A stretch of DNA of 64,000 nt from Planctomycetota bacterium (GTDB taxonomy: Bacteria > Planctomycetota > UBA1135 > UBA2386), in contig JADLHO010000170.1 in NCBI GenBank assembly GCA_020848735.1, positions 16,201-80,200 of the forward strand, written 5' to 3'. Made by a program: the position numbers and the translations under genes. The notes under the pieces were generated by a model. The model saw only the letters and a program-made list of their open reading frames with translations, was not told where the DNA came from and did not search any database. Position 1 is the first letter of the stretch. Every line of letters starts with the position of its first letter. Below are positions 57,055-64,000 of the stretch, in pieces.

Positions 57055-59694
57055 ATGAACTCTCCCTGGGACCGCGTGAAAGACCTCGTCGCGGATGCCC
57101 TCGAGCTCGAGCCGTCGCAGCGCGAGGACTATCTCGCGGCCGCATGCAGCGACGATCCCGAGCTGGCCGCGGAGGCCCGCGCGATGCTGGCCGCGGCCCG
57201 CGACGCGGGCGATTTCCTCGACACGCCCCTGCCGCTGCCGAAGTCGGTGCAGTGTCTGGCCACGGGAACGCGCGTCGGTGCCTACCTCATCGAGGCATTG
57301 ATCGGAGAAGGCGGCTTCAGCGAGGTGTATCGCGCACGGCAGGAGGAGCCCATCCGACGCGTCGTGGCGCTCAAGCTCCTGAAGCCCGGCATGGACTCGC
57401 GGGCGGTGCTGTCGCGGTTCGCGAGCGAGCGTCACACGCTCGCGCTGATGAGCCATCCGAACATCGCGCGTCTGCTCGACGCCGGTGCGATGGACGATGG
57501 CCGTCCGTTCGTCGTCATGGAGTTCGTGGCGGGGCGCACGCTGAAGCAGCACGCGGAGACGATGCGGTTGGGATTGCGCGATCGGCTCGCGCTGTTCCTC
57601 CAGGTCTGCGATGCCGTCGAGCACGCACACCGCCGCGGCGTGATCCACCGCGACCTCAAACCGTCGAACGTGCTCGTCGAGAGCGCCGACGGGTCGCCAC
57701 GCGTGAAGGTCATCGACTTCGGGATCGCGAAGCTGCTCGACCGCGCCGCGGACGGCGCCGTGCCGACGCGATCGGGCCTGCTGCTCGGCACTCCGGCCTA
57801 CGCCAGCCCCGAACAGCTCGGTCATGACGCCGCGGATGTCGACACGCGAGCGGACGTGTATGCGCTCGGCGTCCTGCTCTACGAGCTGGCGACCGGCGAG
57901 CGACCGCGCGGCGCGGCGGCCAGCCTCCTCGAGCCGCATCGGCAGGAGCTCGTGGCGCCCTCGCGTCGGCGGGAGAACGGCAACGCGCCCGCGGGCCTCG
58001 AACGCATCGCCGCCGAGCTCGATTGGATCGCGCTCAAGGCCCTCGCCTGGGATCGCGAGCAGCGCTATCCGACCGTCGATGCGCTGGCCGCCGACCTGCG
58101 CCGCTACCTCGCCGGCGACGCCGTCGAAGCGGGTCCGCCGTCGCGGCGCTACCGACTCGCCAAGTTCGCGCGGCGCCATCGCGTGCTGCTCGCCAGCGCG
58201 CTGCTCTGCGCCTCCGCACTGCTCGCCGGCGGCATCGCCGCCACGATCGGGTTCCTTCGCGCGCGCGATGCGCGCGACGCCGCGACCGCTTCGGCGGCAC
58301 GGGCCGAGACCGCGCTGCGTGAGGCCGAGACCGTCTCGGAGTTCCTCGCGCGGCTGCTCTCGTCCGCACGTCCAGGGAGCGCCGGCAAGGACGTACGCGT
58401 CGTCGATCTGCTGAAGGCCTCGGACCGGCTGTTCGTGTCGATCGCGGAGTTCCCGGACGCCCAGGCGCGCCTCCGGCGCATCGTCGGCCAGACCTACGTG
58501 GGGCTGGGCGAGTTCACGCTCGCCGAGCAGCACCTGCGCGAGGCCGTCGCCATCCTCGAGCGCCTGCACGGTCCAGACGACTGGCGTCGCCTCGAGGTGC
58601 TGTTCGCGCTGGCCGCGCTGCTCTTCCGCGACGGTCGCTTCGACGACGGTGAAGCCCTGATGGAAGAGGTGACGACGCGTGCCACGGCGACGCGTGGCAC
58701 CGACCATCCGCTCGCACGCGAGCTCTGGGACCTCCGGGCGAAGACCGCGTTCGAGCGCGGTCGGCATGCCGACGCCGCCGCCGCCCTGCGCGGCCTGCTC
58801 GCCGCGGACGAGGCGGGCGGGCGAGTCGATGCGGTGCTCACGACGCTGGGCAATCTCTCCCAGGTCCTGCTGCGCCTGGGGCAGCGCGACGAGGCGATGG
58901 CGCTCGCGACGCGCGGCTACGAGCTCGCGCGGGCACAGCACGGCGACGAGCATCCCCTCACGATCGTGGCGGGGCGCAAGCTCGCGGCGGTGCACATCCA
59001 CGACAAGGACTACGCGGCGCTGGTGGCGGCCACGGAACCGCTCATCGCACGCGCGCGCGCGAAGCTCGGGCCCGAGCACCCCGACACCCTGGGTCTGCTG
59101 AACTACCTCGCGCTCGGCTACCAGCACACGGCCCGCCCCGACGACGCCGAGCGGATCTACCGCGAGCTCCTGCGCTCCCACGAGCAACGTCTCGGGCCGA
59201 CGCATCCGCAGGCGATGATGGTGCTCAACAATCTCGGCACGCTGCTCGAGACCCGTGGCGATCTCCCGGCGGCCGAAGACCTGCTACGCGAGGCCGCGAC
59301 GCGGTTCCGCAGCGTGCGCGGGACGGACGATCTCGACACGCGTCTGGCCGAGTACTTCCTGGCGCGCGTGGTGGCGAAGCAGGGCCGCCACGACGAGATC
59401 GCAGCGTCGTTCGAGGCGACGACCGCCTGGCTCTGGCTGCGGCTCGGCGCCGACAACGACCGCGCGCGCGACGCGAAGCGCGCCTGGTCCTCGCACCTGA
59501 TCGAACTCGCGGCGAGCCAGCGGACGGCGGGACGGAGCGCCGACGCGGTGGCCACCCTGCGCAAGTCCTTCGATGCGTGCGGCGAACTCGGCGATGCGAA
59601 GGGCCGTCGCCTCGCGGCAACGGAGCTCACCAGGACCTTCGTCGAGATGGGTGACCTCGCCAACGCCGAGCGATGGCGCGCCGAGGCTCGCTGA
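57055..59694 (+). CDS. Membrane serine/threonine kinase with TPR tail
   Basis: The 879-residue protein has an N-terminal helical part (1-65: DRVKDLVADALELEPSQRED) typical of the group. The kinase domain (about 78-345) shows GEGGFSEVYRAR, Lys in VALKLLK (near 106), HRDLKPSN (from 198), DFGIAKLL (from 221) and the ASPEQL loop. One membrane span is at about 376-398. Outside lie an alpha-helical stretch and several TPR_12-type repeats (about 485-860; for example YVGLGEFTLAEQHLREAVAI and HPQAMMVLNNLGTLLETRGD). It probably modulates the divergent ECF sigma factor by phosphorylation (inference). ATG 57055 is preferred to in-frame starts inside the promoter gap. Confidence 0.93.
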   Translation: MNSPWDRVKDLVADALELEPSQREDYLAAACSDDPELAAEARAMLAAARDAGDFLDTPLPLPKSVQCLATGTRVGAYLIEALIGEGGFSEVYRARQEEPIRRVVALKLLKPGMDSRAVLSRFASERHTLALMSHPNIARLLDAGAMDDGRPFVVMEFVAGRTLKQHAETMRLGLRDRLALFLQVCDAVEHAHRRGVIHRDLKPSNVLVESADGSPRVKVIDFGIAKLLDRAADGAVPTRSGLLLGTPAYASPEQLGHDAADVDTRADVYALGVLLYELATGERPRGAAASLLEPHRQELVAPSRRRENGNAPAGLERIAAELDWIALKALAWDREQRYPTVDALAADLRRYLAGDAVEAGPPSRRYRLAKFARRHRVLLASALLCASALLAGGIAATIGFLRARDARDAATASAARAETALREAETVSEFLARLLSSARPGSAGKDVRVVDLLKASDRLFVSIAEFPDAQARLRRIVGQTYVGLGEFTLAEQHLREAVAILERLHGPDDWRRLEVLFALAALLFRDGRFDDGEALMEEVTTRATATRGTDHPLARELWDLRAKTAFERGRHADAAAALRGLLAADEAGGRVDAVLTTLGNLSQVLLRLGQRDEAMALATRGYELARAQHGDEHPLTIVAGRKLAAVHIHDKDYAALVAATEPLIARARAKLGPEHPDTLGLLNYLALGYQHTARPDDAERIYRELLRSHEQRLGPTHPQAMMVLNNLGTLLETRGDLPAAEDLLREAATRFRSVRGTDDLDTRLAEYFLARVVAKQGRHDEIAASFEATTAWLWLRLGADNDRARDAKRAWSSHLIELAASQRTAGRSADAVATLRKSFDACGELGDAKGRRLAATELTRTFVEMGDLANAERWRAEAR

Positions 59695-59809
59695 CTCGCG
59701 CAGCCGGAAGACCCCGGCCGCGCGGGGAGAGCGACGGCGCGCCGCGGGATCGAGGCGCGCCGAGGCCCCCGCTCAGAGCTCGAGAGACAACCTGTCGATC
59801 GACCTCTGC

Positions 59810-59829
59810 GTGGCCGCGGATGCGGCCAC
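59810..59829. terminator. 8-bp perfect hairpin between convergent genes
   Basis: GTGGCCGC, loop GGAT, GCGGCCAC, in the 180-nt gap between the kinase gene and the convergent repeat-protein gene. A second imperfect 11-bp inverted repeat (59840-59850 with 59868-59878) overlaps the stop codon of the latter. Both lack T-tracts. Confidence 0.6.
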
Positions 59830-59874
59830 CAGCAAGCTTCTGAGAGCCCGTGCGATGGATTCGCTCTCGGGCGC

Positions 59875-62874
59875 TCAGTGCCCCAGTCTCAGCGCCACCG
59901 CGTTGCTGAGGTCGAAGCCGAGCGCTGCGTCCGTCGCGCCGATGGCCGCCTGCGTCACCAGCTCGAGGTTCGTCAGCAGTGCCAGCGCCGGGATCGGCAG
60001 CACGAGGTTCGCGGTGCCGCCGCTCAGCGCGAGCGCGGGGAAGACCACGCCCTGCGACGGATCCACCCGGAGCACGCAGCCCGGCATCGCCGGCAGACCC
60101 CGCGGTGCGAAGTCGCCGAAGCCGAGCATCAGCACCGCCACGTCGCCCTGCGCGGCACGCAGCCCGAGCTGCACGCTCGAGCCGAGCAGCGGCAGACGAT
60201 CGACCTGCAGCGACGCCGCCCGACCGAGGCCGCCGCAGGCCGCGCCCATCGGCATGCCGGCCGACGCCAGCTCGACGACGTGCGGCTCGATGCCGGCGAC
60301 CGGATCACCCGCCGAGAACCAGAAGCGGCCGTCGACGATCACGCTGCTCTGGGTGGCCTCGATGCCACCGCTGCCCAGCGATGCGTCGATCGCCGCCAGC
60401 ACGCTCGTCCCGGCCGGACGACCGTCGGTCACGTGGAGTCGGGCGACCCCCGCGGCGTCGAGCGTGCGGAGCAGGGCGAAGTGGCCACCCGCGGCGCGCG
60501 CCTCGGTGCCCGTCGATGCGATGGACAGACCGCCGAGCAACGCTTCGGTGCCCCCTGCGCTGCCGTCGCTCGACCAGACCCCGCGGGTCGAGCCCGCCTC
60601 GAAGCTGGCGAAGATCACGCGCTCGCCGAGCACGAGCGGAGTCTGCGAAGGATCCAGCGCCAGGATCGACGCGGGCAGCGTGACGCGGCGGACGCCGAGC
60701 GCCGGATCGTCCATCGCGAACAAGCCCGCGCTCTGCACCGCAAAGAGCCGCTGTTCACTCGCCGCGAGCGCGAGGACCTGGCTCGGCAGACCCGAGACGA
60801 GCGTCGCGACCACGCGGGTGCCGGCCGCGCTGCCGTCGGTGGCATGCAGCTCGACCACGCGGTCGTTCCGCACGATGCCGAACCACACGAGGTCGCGATG
60901 GACCAGCGCGTTCCGCGAGAGCGAGCCGGACTGTGGCAACTGCGCGACCACCGCGGTGCCCGCCGGGCTGCCGTCGCTCACGACGAGATCGGCGCCGATG
61001 CCGGCGTACTGGAGCACCGCGACCACGCGGCTGCCGTACTGCACGATCCTCGAACTGCTCGGCGTGCGCGGCAGCGCGATCAGACGAGTCACCGCATCGG
61101 GCGACGCGGCGAAGAGCCCGACGTCGACTCCGTCCGACGCCAGGAAGACCACGCGGTCGCCGAAGCTGTTCAGCGAGCCGAGCAGACTCGAAGAGGTCCC
61201 GGGAGACAGATCGCTCACGAGCGCCGTGCCGGCCGCGGTGCCGTCGCTGTGCCAGACCTCGGAGCCGGTCGCCGCCGAGCTGGCGGCGAAGTAGACGTGC
61301 CGACCCGCCGCGACCAGACCCGAGACCTGGGTGAAACCGCTGGCGAGGATGCGCGTGCCGAGCGCGGTGCCGTCGGACGAGACGACCACTCGCCCCGTCC
61401 CGTCGCTCGCCGCGAACACCGCGTTGCGACCCTGGGCCGCGAACAGCGCCGGACGCGAGTCGAGCGAGCGCGCCGAACCCGGTTCGGTCGCGAGGTCGGC
61501 GACGAGTCGCGTCCCCGCGGGGCTGCCATCGGTGATCCCGAGTTCGGCGCCGTAGGCCTCCTCGTGGATCGAGAACCAACCGCGACCGCCGATGCTCGCC
61601 ACGGTGCCGCTGGTCACGCTGGCCGCGAGCCGCTGCGCGGTGCCGCTCGCGGTGTCGATCCGCCAGAGGGCGCTCGCCGCCGAGACGAGGAAGTCCTCGC
61701 CCGAGGGTGCGTGCAGCTTGCCCACCGCGGTGGAACTCGCGACGAAGCGGAAGGGCAGGAGGCCGAAGTCCGTGACGACGCCGTTGCGGTCGATCTTCGC
61801 GAGGCGATCCGAGACGCTCGAACCCACGCCCGCCAGGAACCAGAGGGCGTCGCGCGACACGCCGAGGATCAGGTTCGTGCCGACCTGCGGCACGCCGGGG
61901 ATGACCTGCGTGCCGGCCACCGAGCCGTCGGTCGCGAGCAGACCCTGGAAGTGGCGGAACCAGGCCCGGCCCTCGAAGGCGACACCTTGGTTCCCGCGCT
62001 CGATGAAGGCGGCTCCCACGGCCGGCGGCGTCCCGACGAGGGTCCCCGCCGCGCTGCCGTCGGTCACGACGAGCCGCCGCACGAAGTTGCCGGTGTCGAT
62101 GCCCACGAGGACCATCGCGACGCGGCCGTCGGGCAGGGTCGCCGACTCGAACATCTGGATCTGCTCGGAGCGGGGAGCGAGCGCGCTGATCCGCGAGGTG
62201 CCCGCGGCCGTGCCGTCGGTCCGCCAGAGTTCCACCTCGGTGCCGTCGAAGGCCATGAAGGCGAGGAATTCGGCGCCGCTCGCGTCGCGTCCGACCGCGG
62301 CGGCCGTGCCGATGCTCGACGAGGTCGAGGCACCCGTACCGGGATGGATGTCGGCCAGCCGCTGCGTGCCCGCTGCCGAACCGTCGCTCACGAAGATCTC
62401 GTGGTCGCCGCTGGCGGGGCCGCCGAAGAACACCACGCGACCGTTCACGACGTGGGCGCCGCTCACGATCGTGCTGAGCGGGCCCGGGCTCAGGTCGGCG
62501 ATCCGCTGCGTACCCTCCGCGGAGCCGTCGCTGATCCAAGGCTCGGCGCCCGAGGACGGGTCGTCGGCGACGAAGAAGAGCCGCGAGCCGAGCGCGCGCA
62601 GGTGGCGCGGGGAACCGCCCGGCACGCCGGGGAACGCGGCGATGCGCACGGTCGTCGCGCCGGTCCCGAAGCTGCGGTAGAGCCCGGGCACGCCGAGACC
62701 GTCGGTGGCGACGAAGTAGCTCATCCCCGCGACGGCGCAGTACTCGCGAGGTGAGGACGAGAGGGAGGTCCGCGGGCGGGCGTCGAAGTCGACGACGAGG
62801 CGCGGAGGACTGGGGAGCTGCTGAGCGGTCGCGTGCGAGACGAGCGCCAGCACCGCGAGGAGGGGTCGGTGCAT
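59875..62874 (-). CDS. Secreted DGSxxGT-repeat protein with shared C-terminal module
   Basis: The 999-residue product has a signal peptide (residues 1-18, ending ATAQ). The body (about 25-880) is built of beta-strand units holding twelve copies of D-G-[STR]-x-x-G-T (for example WRTDGTAAGTSR and VSDGSAAGTQRL), known as hyalin/ELWxTDGT-type repeats, probably forming beta-propellers. The repeats come at 35-90-residue spacing and become less regular in the middle. Residues about 883-999 are the shared C-terminal module (LGSSVQLGL, MPGCVLRVD, LVLPIPALALLTNLEL, ALGFDLSNAVAL). It is probably displayed at the surface. A TATCCT box lies 39 nt before the ATG. Confidence 0.85.
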   Translation of the reverse strand: MHRPLLAVLALVSHATAQQLPSPPRLVVDFDARPRTSLSSSPREYCAVAGMSYFVATDGLGVPGLYRSFGTGATTVRIAAFPGVPGGSPRHLRALGSRLFFVADDPSSGAEPWISDGSAEGTQRIADLSPGPLSTIVSGAHVVNGRVVFFGGPASGDHEIFVSDGSAAGTQRLADIHPGTGASTSSSIGTAAAVGRDASGAEFLAFMAFDGTEVELWRTDGTAAGTSRISALAPRSEQIQMFESATLPDGRVAMVLVGIDTGNFVRRLVVTDGSAAGTLVGTPPAVGAAFIERGNQGVAFEGRAWFRHFQGLLATDGSVAGTQVIPGVPQVGTNLILGVSRDALWFLAGVGSSVSDRLAKIDRNGVVTDFGLLPFRFVASSTAVGKLHAPSGEDFLVSAASALWRIDTASGTAQRLAASVTSGTVASIGGRGWFSIHEEAYGAELGITDGSPAGTRLVADLATEPGSARSLDSRPALFAAQGRNAVFAASDGTGRVVVSSDGTALGTRILASGFTQVSGLVAAGRHVYFAASSAATGSEVWHSDGTAAGTALVSDLSPGTSSSLLGSLNSFGDRVVFLASDGVDVGLFAASPDAVTRLIALPRTPSSSRIVQYGSRVVAVLQYAGIGADLVVSDGSPAGTAVVAQLPQSGSLSRNALVHRDLVWFGIVRNDRVVELHATDGSAAGTRVVATLVSGLPSQVLALAASEQRLFAVQSAGLFAMDDPALGVRRVTLPASILALDPSQTPLVLGERVIFASFEAGSTRGVWSSDGSAGGTEALLGGLSIASTGTEARAAGGHFALLRTLDAAGVARLHVTDGRPAGTSVLAAIDASLGSGGIEATQSSVIVDGRFWFSAGDPVAGIEPHVVELASAGMPMGAACGGLGRAASLQVDRLPLLGSSVQLGLRAAQGDVAVLMLGFGDFAPRGLPAMPGCVLRVDPSQGVVFPALALSGGTANLVLPIPALALLTNLELVTQAAIGATDAALGFDLSNAVALRLGH

Positions 62875-62913
62875 GTTCGTGTGAAGCACGCGTGAGAGTG
62901 GCGACGGACGCGC

Positions 62914-62919
62914 AGGATA
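62914..62919 (-). promoter_or_regulatory. -10-like box TATCCT before the repeat-protein gene
   Basis: TATCCT on the minus strand, 39 nt before the ATG at 62874; TTGCAA lies 19 nt further upstream (62944-62939), a long spacer. Confidence 0.35.
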
Positions 62920-63074
62920 GTCCGGCGAGCGGGTCAGGTTGCAATTCCGCCCGAGACCGTGCCCGACGGCGCCCCTGCCAGGCCGGCCGGACCCGAGACG
63001 AGTCGCCGGTGGGAGAACGCGGATTCGGTACGTCGGGGCGCCGTCCTGCCGAGGTCCGGCATCTCGCCTCGCCC

Positions 63075-63080
63075 TAACAT
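63075..63080 (+). promoter_or_regulatory. -10 box for leaderless mRNA of the last gene
   Basis: TAACAT ends 8 nt before the ATG at 63089. Confidence 0.45.
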
Positions 63081-63088
63081 CCCGGCCC

Positions 63089-64000
63089 ATGCGCCTCCTG
63101 CTCGCCGCGATGTCATCCCTGCTCGCGCTCGCGCTCCCCGCTCAGGACCTCGCCCCGCACGACGCGCGACTCCGGGCGGGCTTCGAGACCTGGCAGGCGA
63201 AGCAGAAGGACTTCAGCGACGCGGCGATGGCGGCGCGGAGCGCGGGTGGGATGAAGAAGGGCGCGGAGCTCCCCGCCGAGCTCGCGGAGAAACAGCGGGT
63301 GGCGGATGAGGCCCGGCAGGCGCTGCTGGCCGAGTTCGCGCCGCGCGAGGACCTTTCCGCGGCCTCGGAGCTCCTCATCGCCCGCCTCTGCGAATCGGGA
63401 CGTGCCTATCTCGACGCGGTCGCCGCCTATGAGCGCTGCCTGCGCAAAGGCGATTCCGGCGCACCGGACCTCGAGGTGCTCGGCTCGCTCTGTCTCGCCG
63501 CGATGAACGGCAAGGACGACGCGCTGGCGGCGCGCTGGATGAAGACGCTGATTGCGGAGGAAGGGCGCCGCGGTGGCGGGTCGCGCAATATGCAGGTGAA
63601 GACGAGCTGGTATCCCCGCACCCTCATCGCTCTCGGGCAATGGGACGAACTCGCCGCCCTCCTGGAAGACCTCGCCGACGACGAGTCGGGCGCGGCGCGC
63701 GCCGCGGCGGCCACCTTCGGCGTGGTCCATGCGATCCACGTCGGCGAACTCGGCGCGGCGCGGGCGAAGCTCGATGCGATCGCCGCGGACCGCACACGCT
63801 TCCCGGACCAGGGCGCCTGGGTCGCGCTCGCGCGTCTCGCGCTGGACGTGCACGAGGGCCGTTTCGACGAGGGCGCCGCCGCGGTGCGCGCATTCCTCGC
63901 CGGAACCGGGGACGGTGCCCGCAAGCCCTCGCCCGTCGAACAGAACCAGCTCCGCTACCTCGCGGCGATCGAGCCCTTCCTCGGCAGACCGGCAATCGAG
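63089..64000 (+). CDS. Secreted helical-repeat protein, truncated by the window end
   Basis: The frame runs open to the last base, so 304 residues are visible. A signal peptide (MRLLLAAMSSLLALALPAQ) starts the chain. The mature part is all helical and Ala-rich, with TPR-like pairs (YLDAVAAYERCLRKGDSG; TLIALGQWDELAALLEDLAD; VHAIHVGELGAARAKLDAIA). In Planctomycetota such N-terminal parts often come before a thioredoxin/TlpA domain, but that region, if present, is beyond the window. I make no functional call beyond an exported helical-repeat protein. TAACAT lies 8 nt upstream of the ATG. Confidence 0.75.
   Translation, partial: MRLLLAAMSSLLALALPAQDLAPHDARLRAGFETWQAKQKDFSDAAMAARSAGGMKKGAELPAELAEKQRVADEARQALLAEFAPREDLSAASELLIARLCESGRAYLDAVAAYERCLRKGDSGAPDLEVLGSLCLAAMNGKDDALAARWMKTLIAEEGRRGGGSRNMQVKTSWYPRTLIALGQWDELAALLEDLADDESGAARAAAATFGVVHAIHVGELGAARAKLDAIAADRTRFPDQGAWVALARLALDVHEGRFDEGAAAVRAFLAGTGDGARKPSPVEQNQLRYLAAIEPFLGRPAIE

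Noticed and set aside
59878..62754. A 958-codon open frame on the plus strand opposite the DGSxxGT-repeat gene
   Set aside because: It is the complement shadow; periodic look comes only from the repeats of the real gene.
1..64000. Transposases, integrases, attachment sites, phage genes, tRNA or rRNA genes
   Set aside because: None recognised by eye in protein frames or as conserved RNA segments; a covariance-model scan would be needed to exclude a tRNA fully.

Overview
The window is very G+C-rich, densely coded DNA with about fifty protein genes and no rRNA, tRNA, CRISPR array, insertion sequence or prophage that I could recognise. Several signs point to a member of the Planctomycetota, probably a marine lineage of the Poly30/Saltatorellus/Engelhardtia type (inference). 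There are two pairs of an ECF sigma factor with a membrane serine/threonine kinase carrying an alpha-helical/TPR tail. There are many large secreted proteins that end in one shared C-terminal module of about 100-120 residues. Lipoproteins and secreted peptidases are also frequent.

Layout. 1-2041: 3' end of a secreted trypsin-like protease gene, minus strand. 2212-7026: glycosyltransferase, the electron transfer flavoprotein genes etfB-etfA, a secreted HEAT-repeat protein and a small conserved protein. 7157-11156: surface-glycan genes (wecB, a glycosyltransferase, a Wzx-like flippase). 11170-14947: minus-strand operon prfB-purH-hypothetical-yggS, with prfB needing a programmed +1 frameshift. 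15256-18853: membrane protein, M1 peptidase and a Fis-type regulator. 19118-23195: lipoprotein, a cysteine-repeat secreted protein, an ECF sigma factor and a membrane protein that looks like its anti-sigma factor. 23202-32173: rhomboid protease, two-lobed esterase, lamin-tail protein, class V aminotransferase, a DUF442 lipoprotein and a reprolysin-like metalloprotease. 32439-37590: a second glycan unit (GT2, Wzm, Wzt, GT4, PIG-L deacetylase). 37587-41313: ECF sigma factor plus kinase. 41369-43260: fucose mutarotase and aldehyde dehydrogenase. 43312-46616: a tandem M14 pair, the first with its zinc site destroyed. 46820-49850: small helical protein, CoA-binding protein, glycosyltransferase and a Cys-rich secreted protein. 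49924-52839: SDR-FucD-FAH genes for L-fucose breakdown. 53036-54023: ribbon-helix-helix/nucleotidyltransferase toxin-antitoxin-like pair. 54135-59694: large secreted protein, then divergent ECF sigma factor and kinase. 59875-62874: a 999-residue secreted repeat protein. 63089-end: truncated secreted protein gene.

How it fits together. The cell builds and exports surface polysaccharide by two routes (Wzx flippase; Wzm/Wzt ABC exporter), secretes peptidases and esterases, and has genes for non-phosphorylative L-fucose catabolism (mutarotase, fuconate dehydratase, keto-acid SDR, FAH hydrolase). This suits a heterotroph living on sulfated or fucosylated algal polysaccharides (inference).

Most interesting signals: the shared C-terminal module of the secreted proteins; a TAnnnT box ending 6-8 nt before the start codon of at least eight genes, suggesting widespread leaderless transcription; the active/inactive M14 peptidase pair; the seven-unit 12-bp repeat encoding Cys-Thr-Glu-Ala; and several long perfect hairpins without T-tracts acting as apparent terminators.
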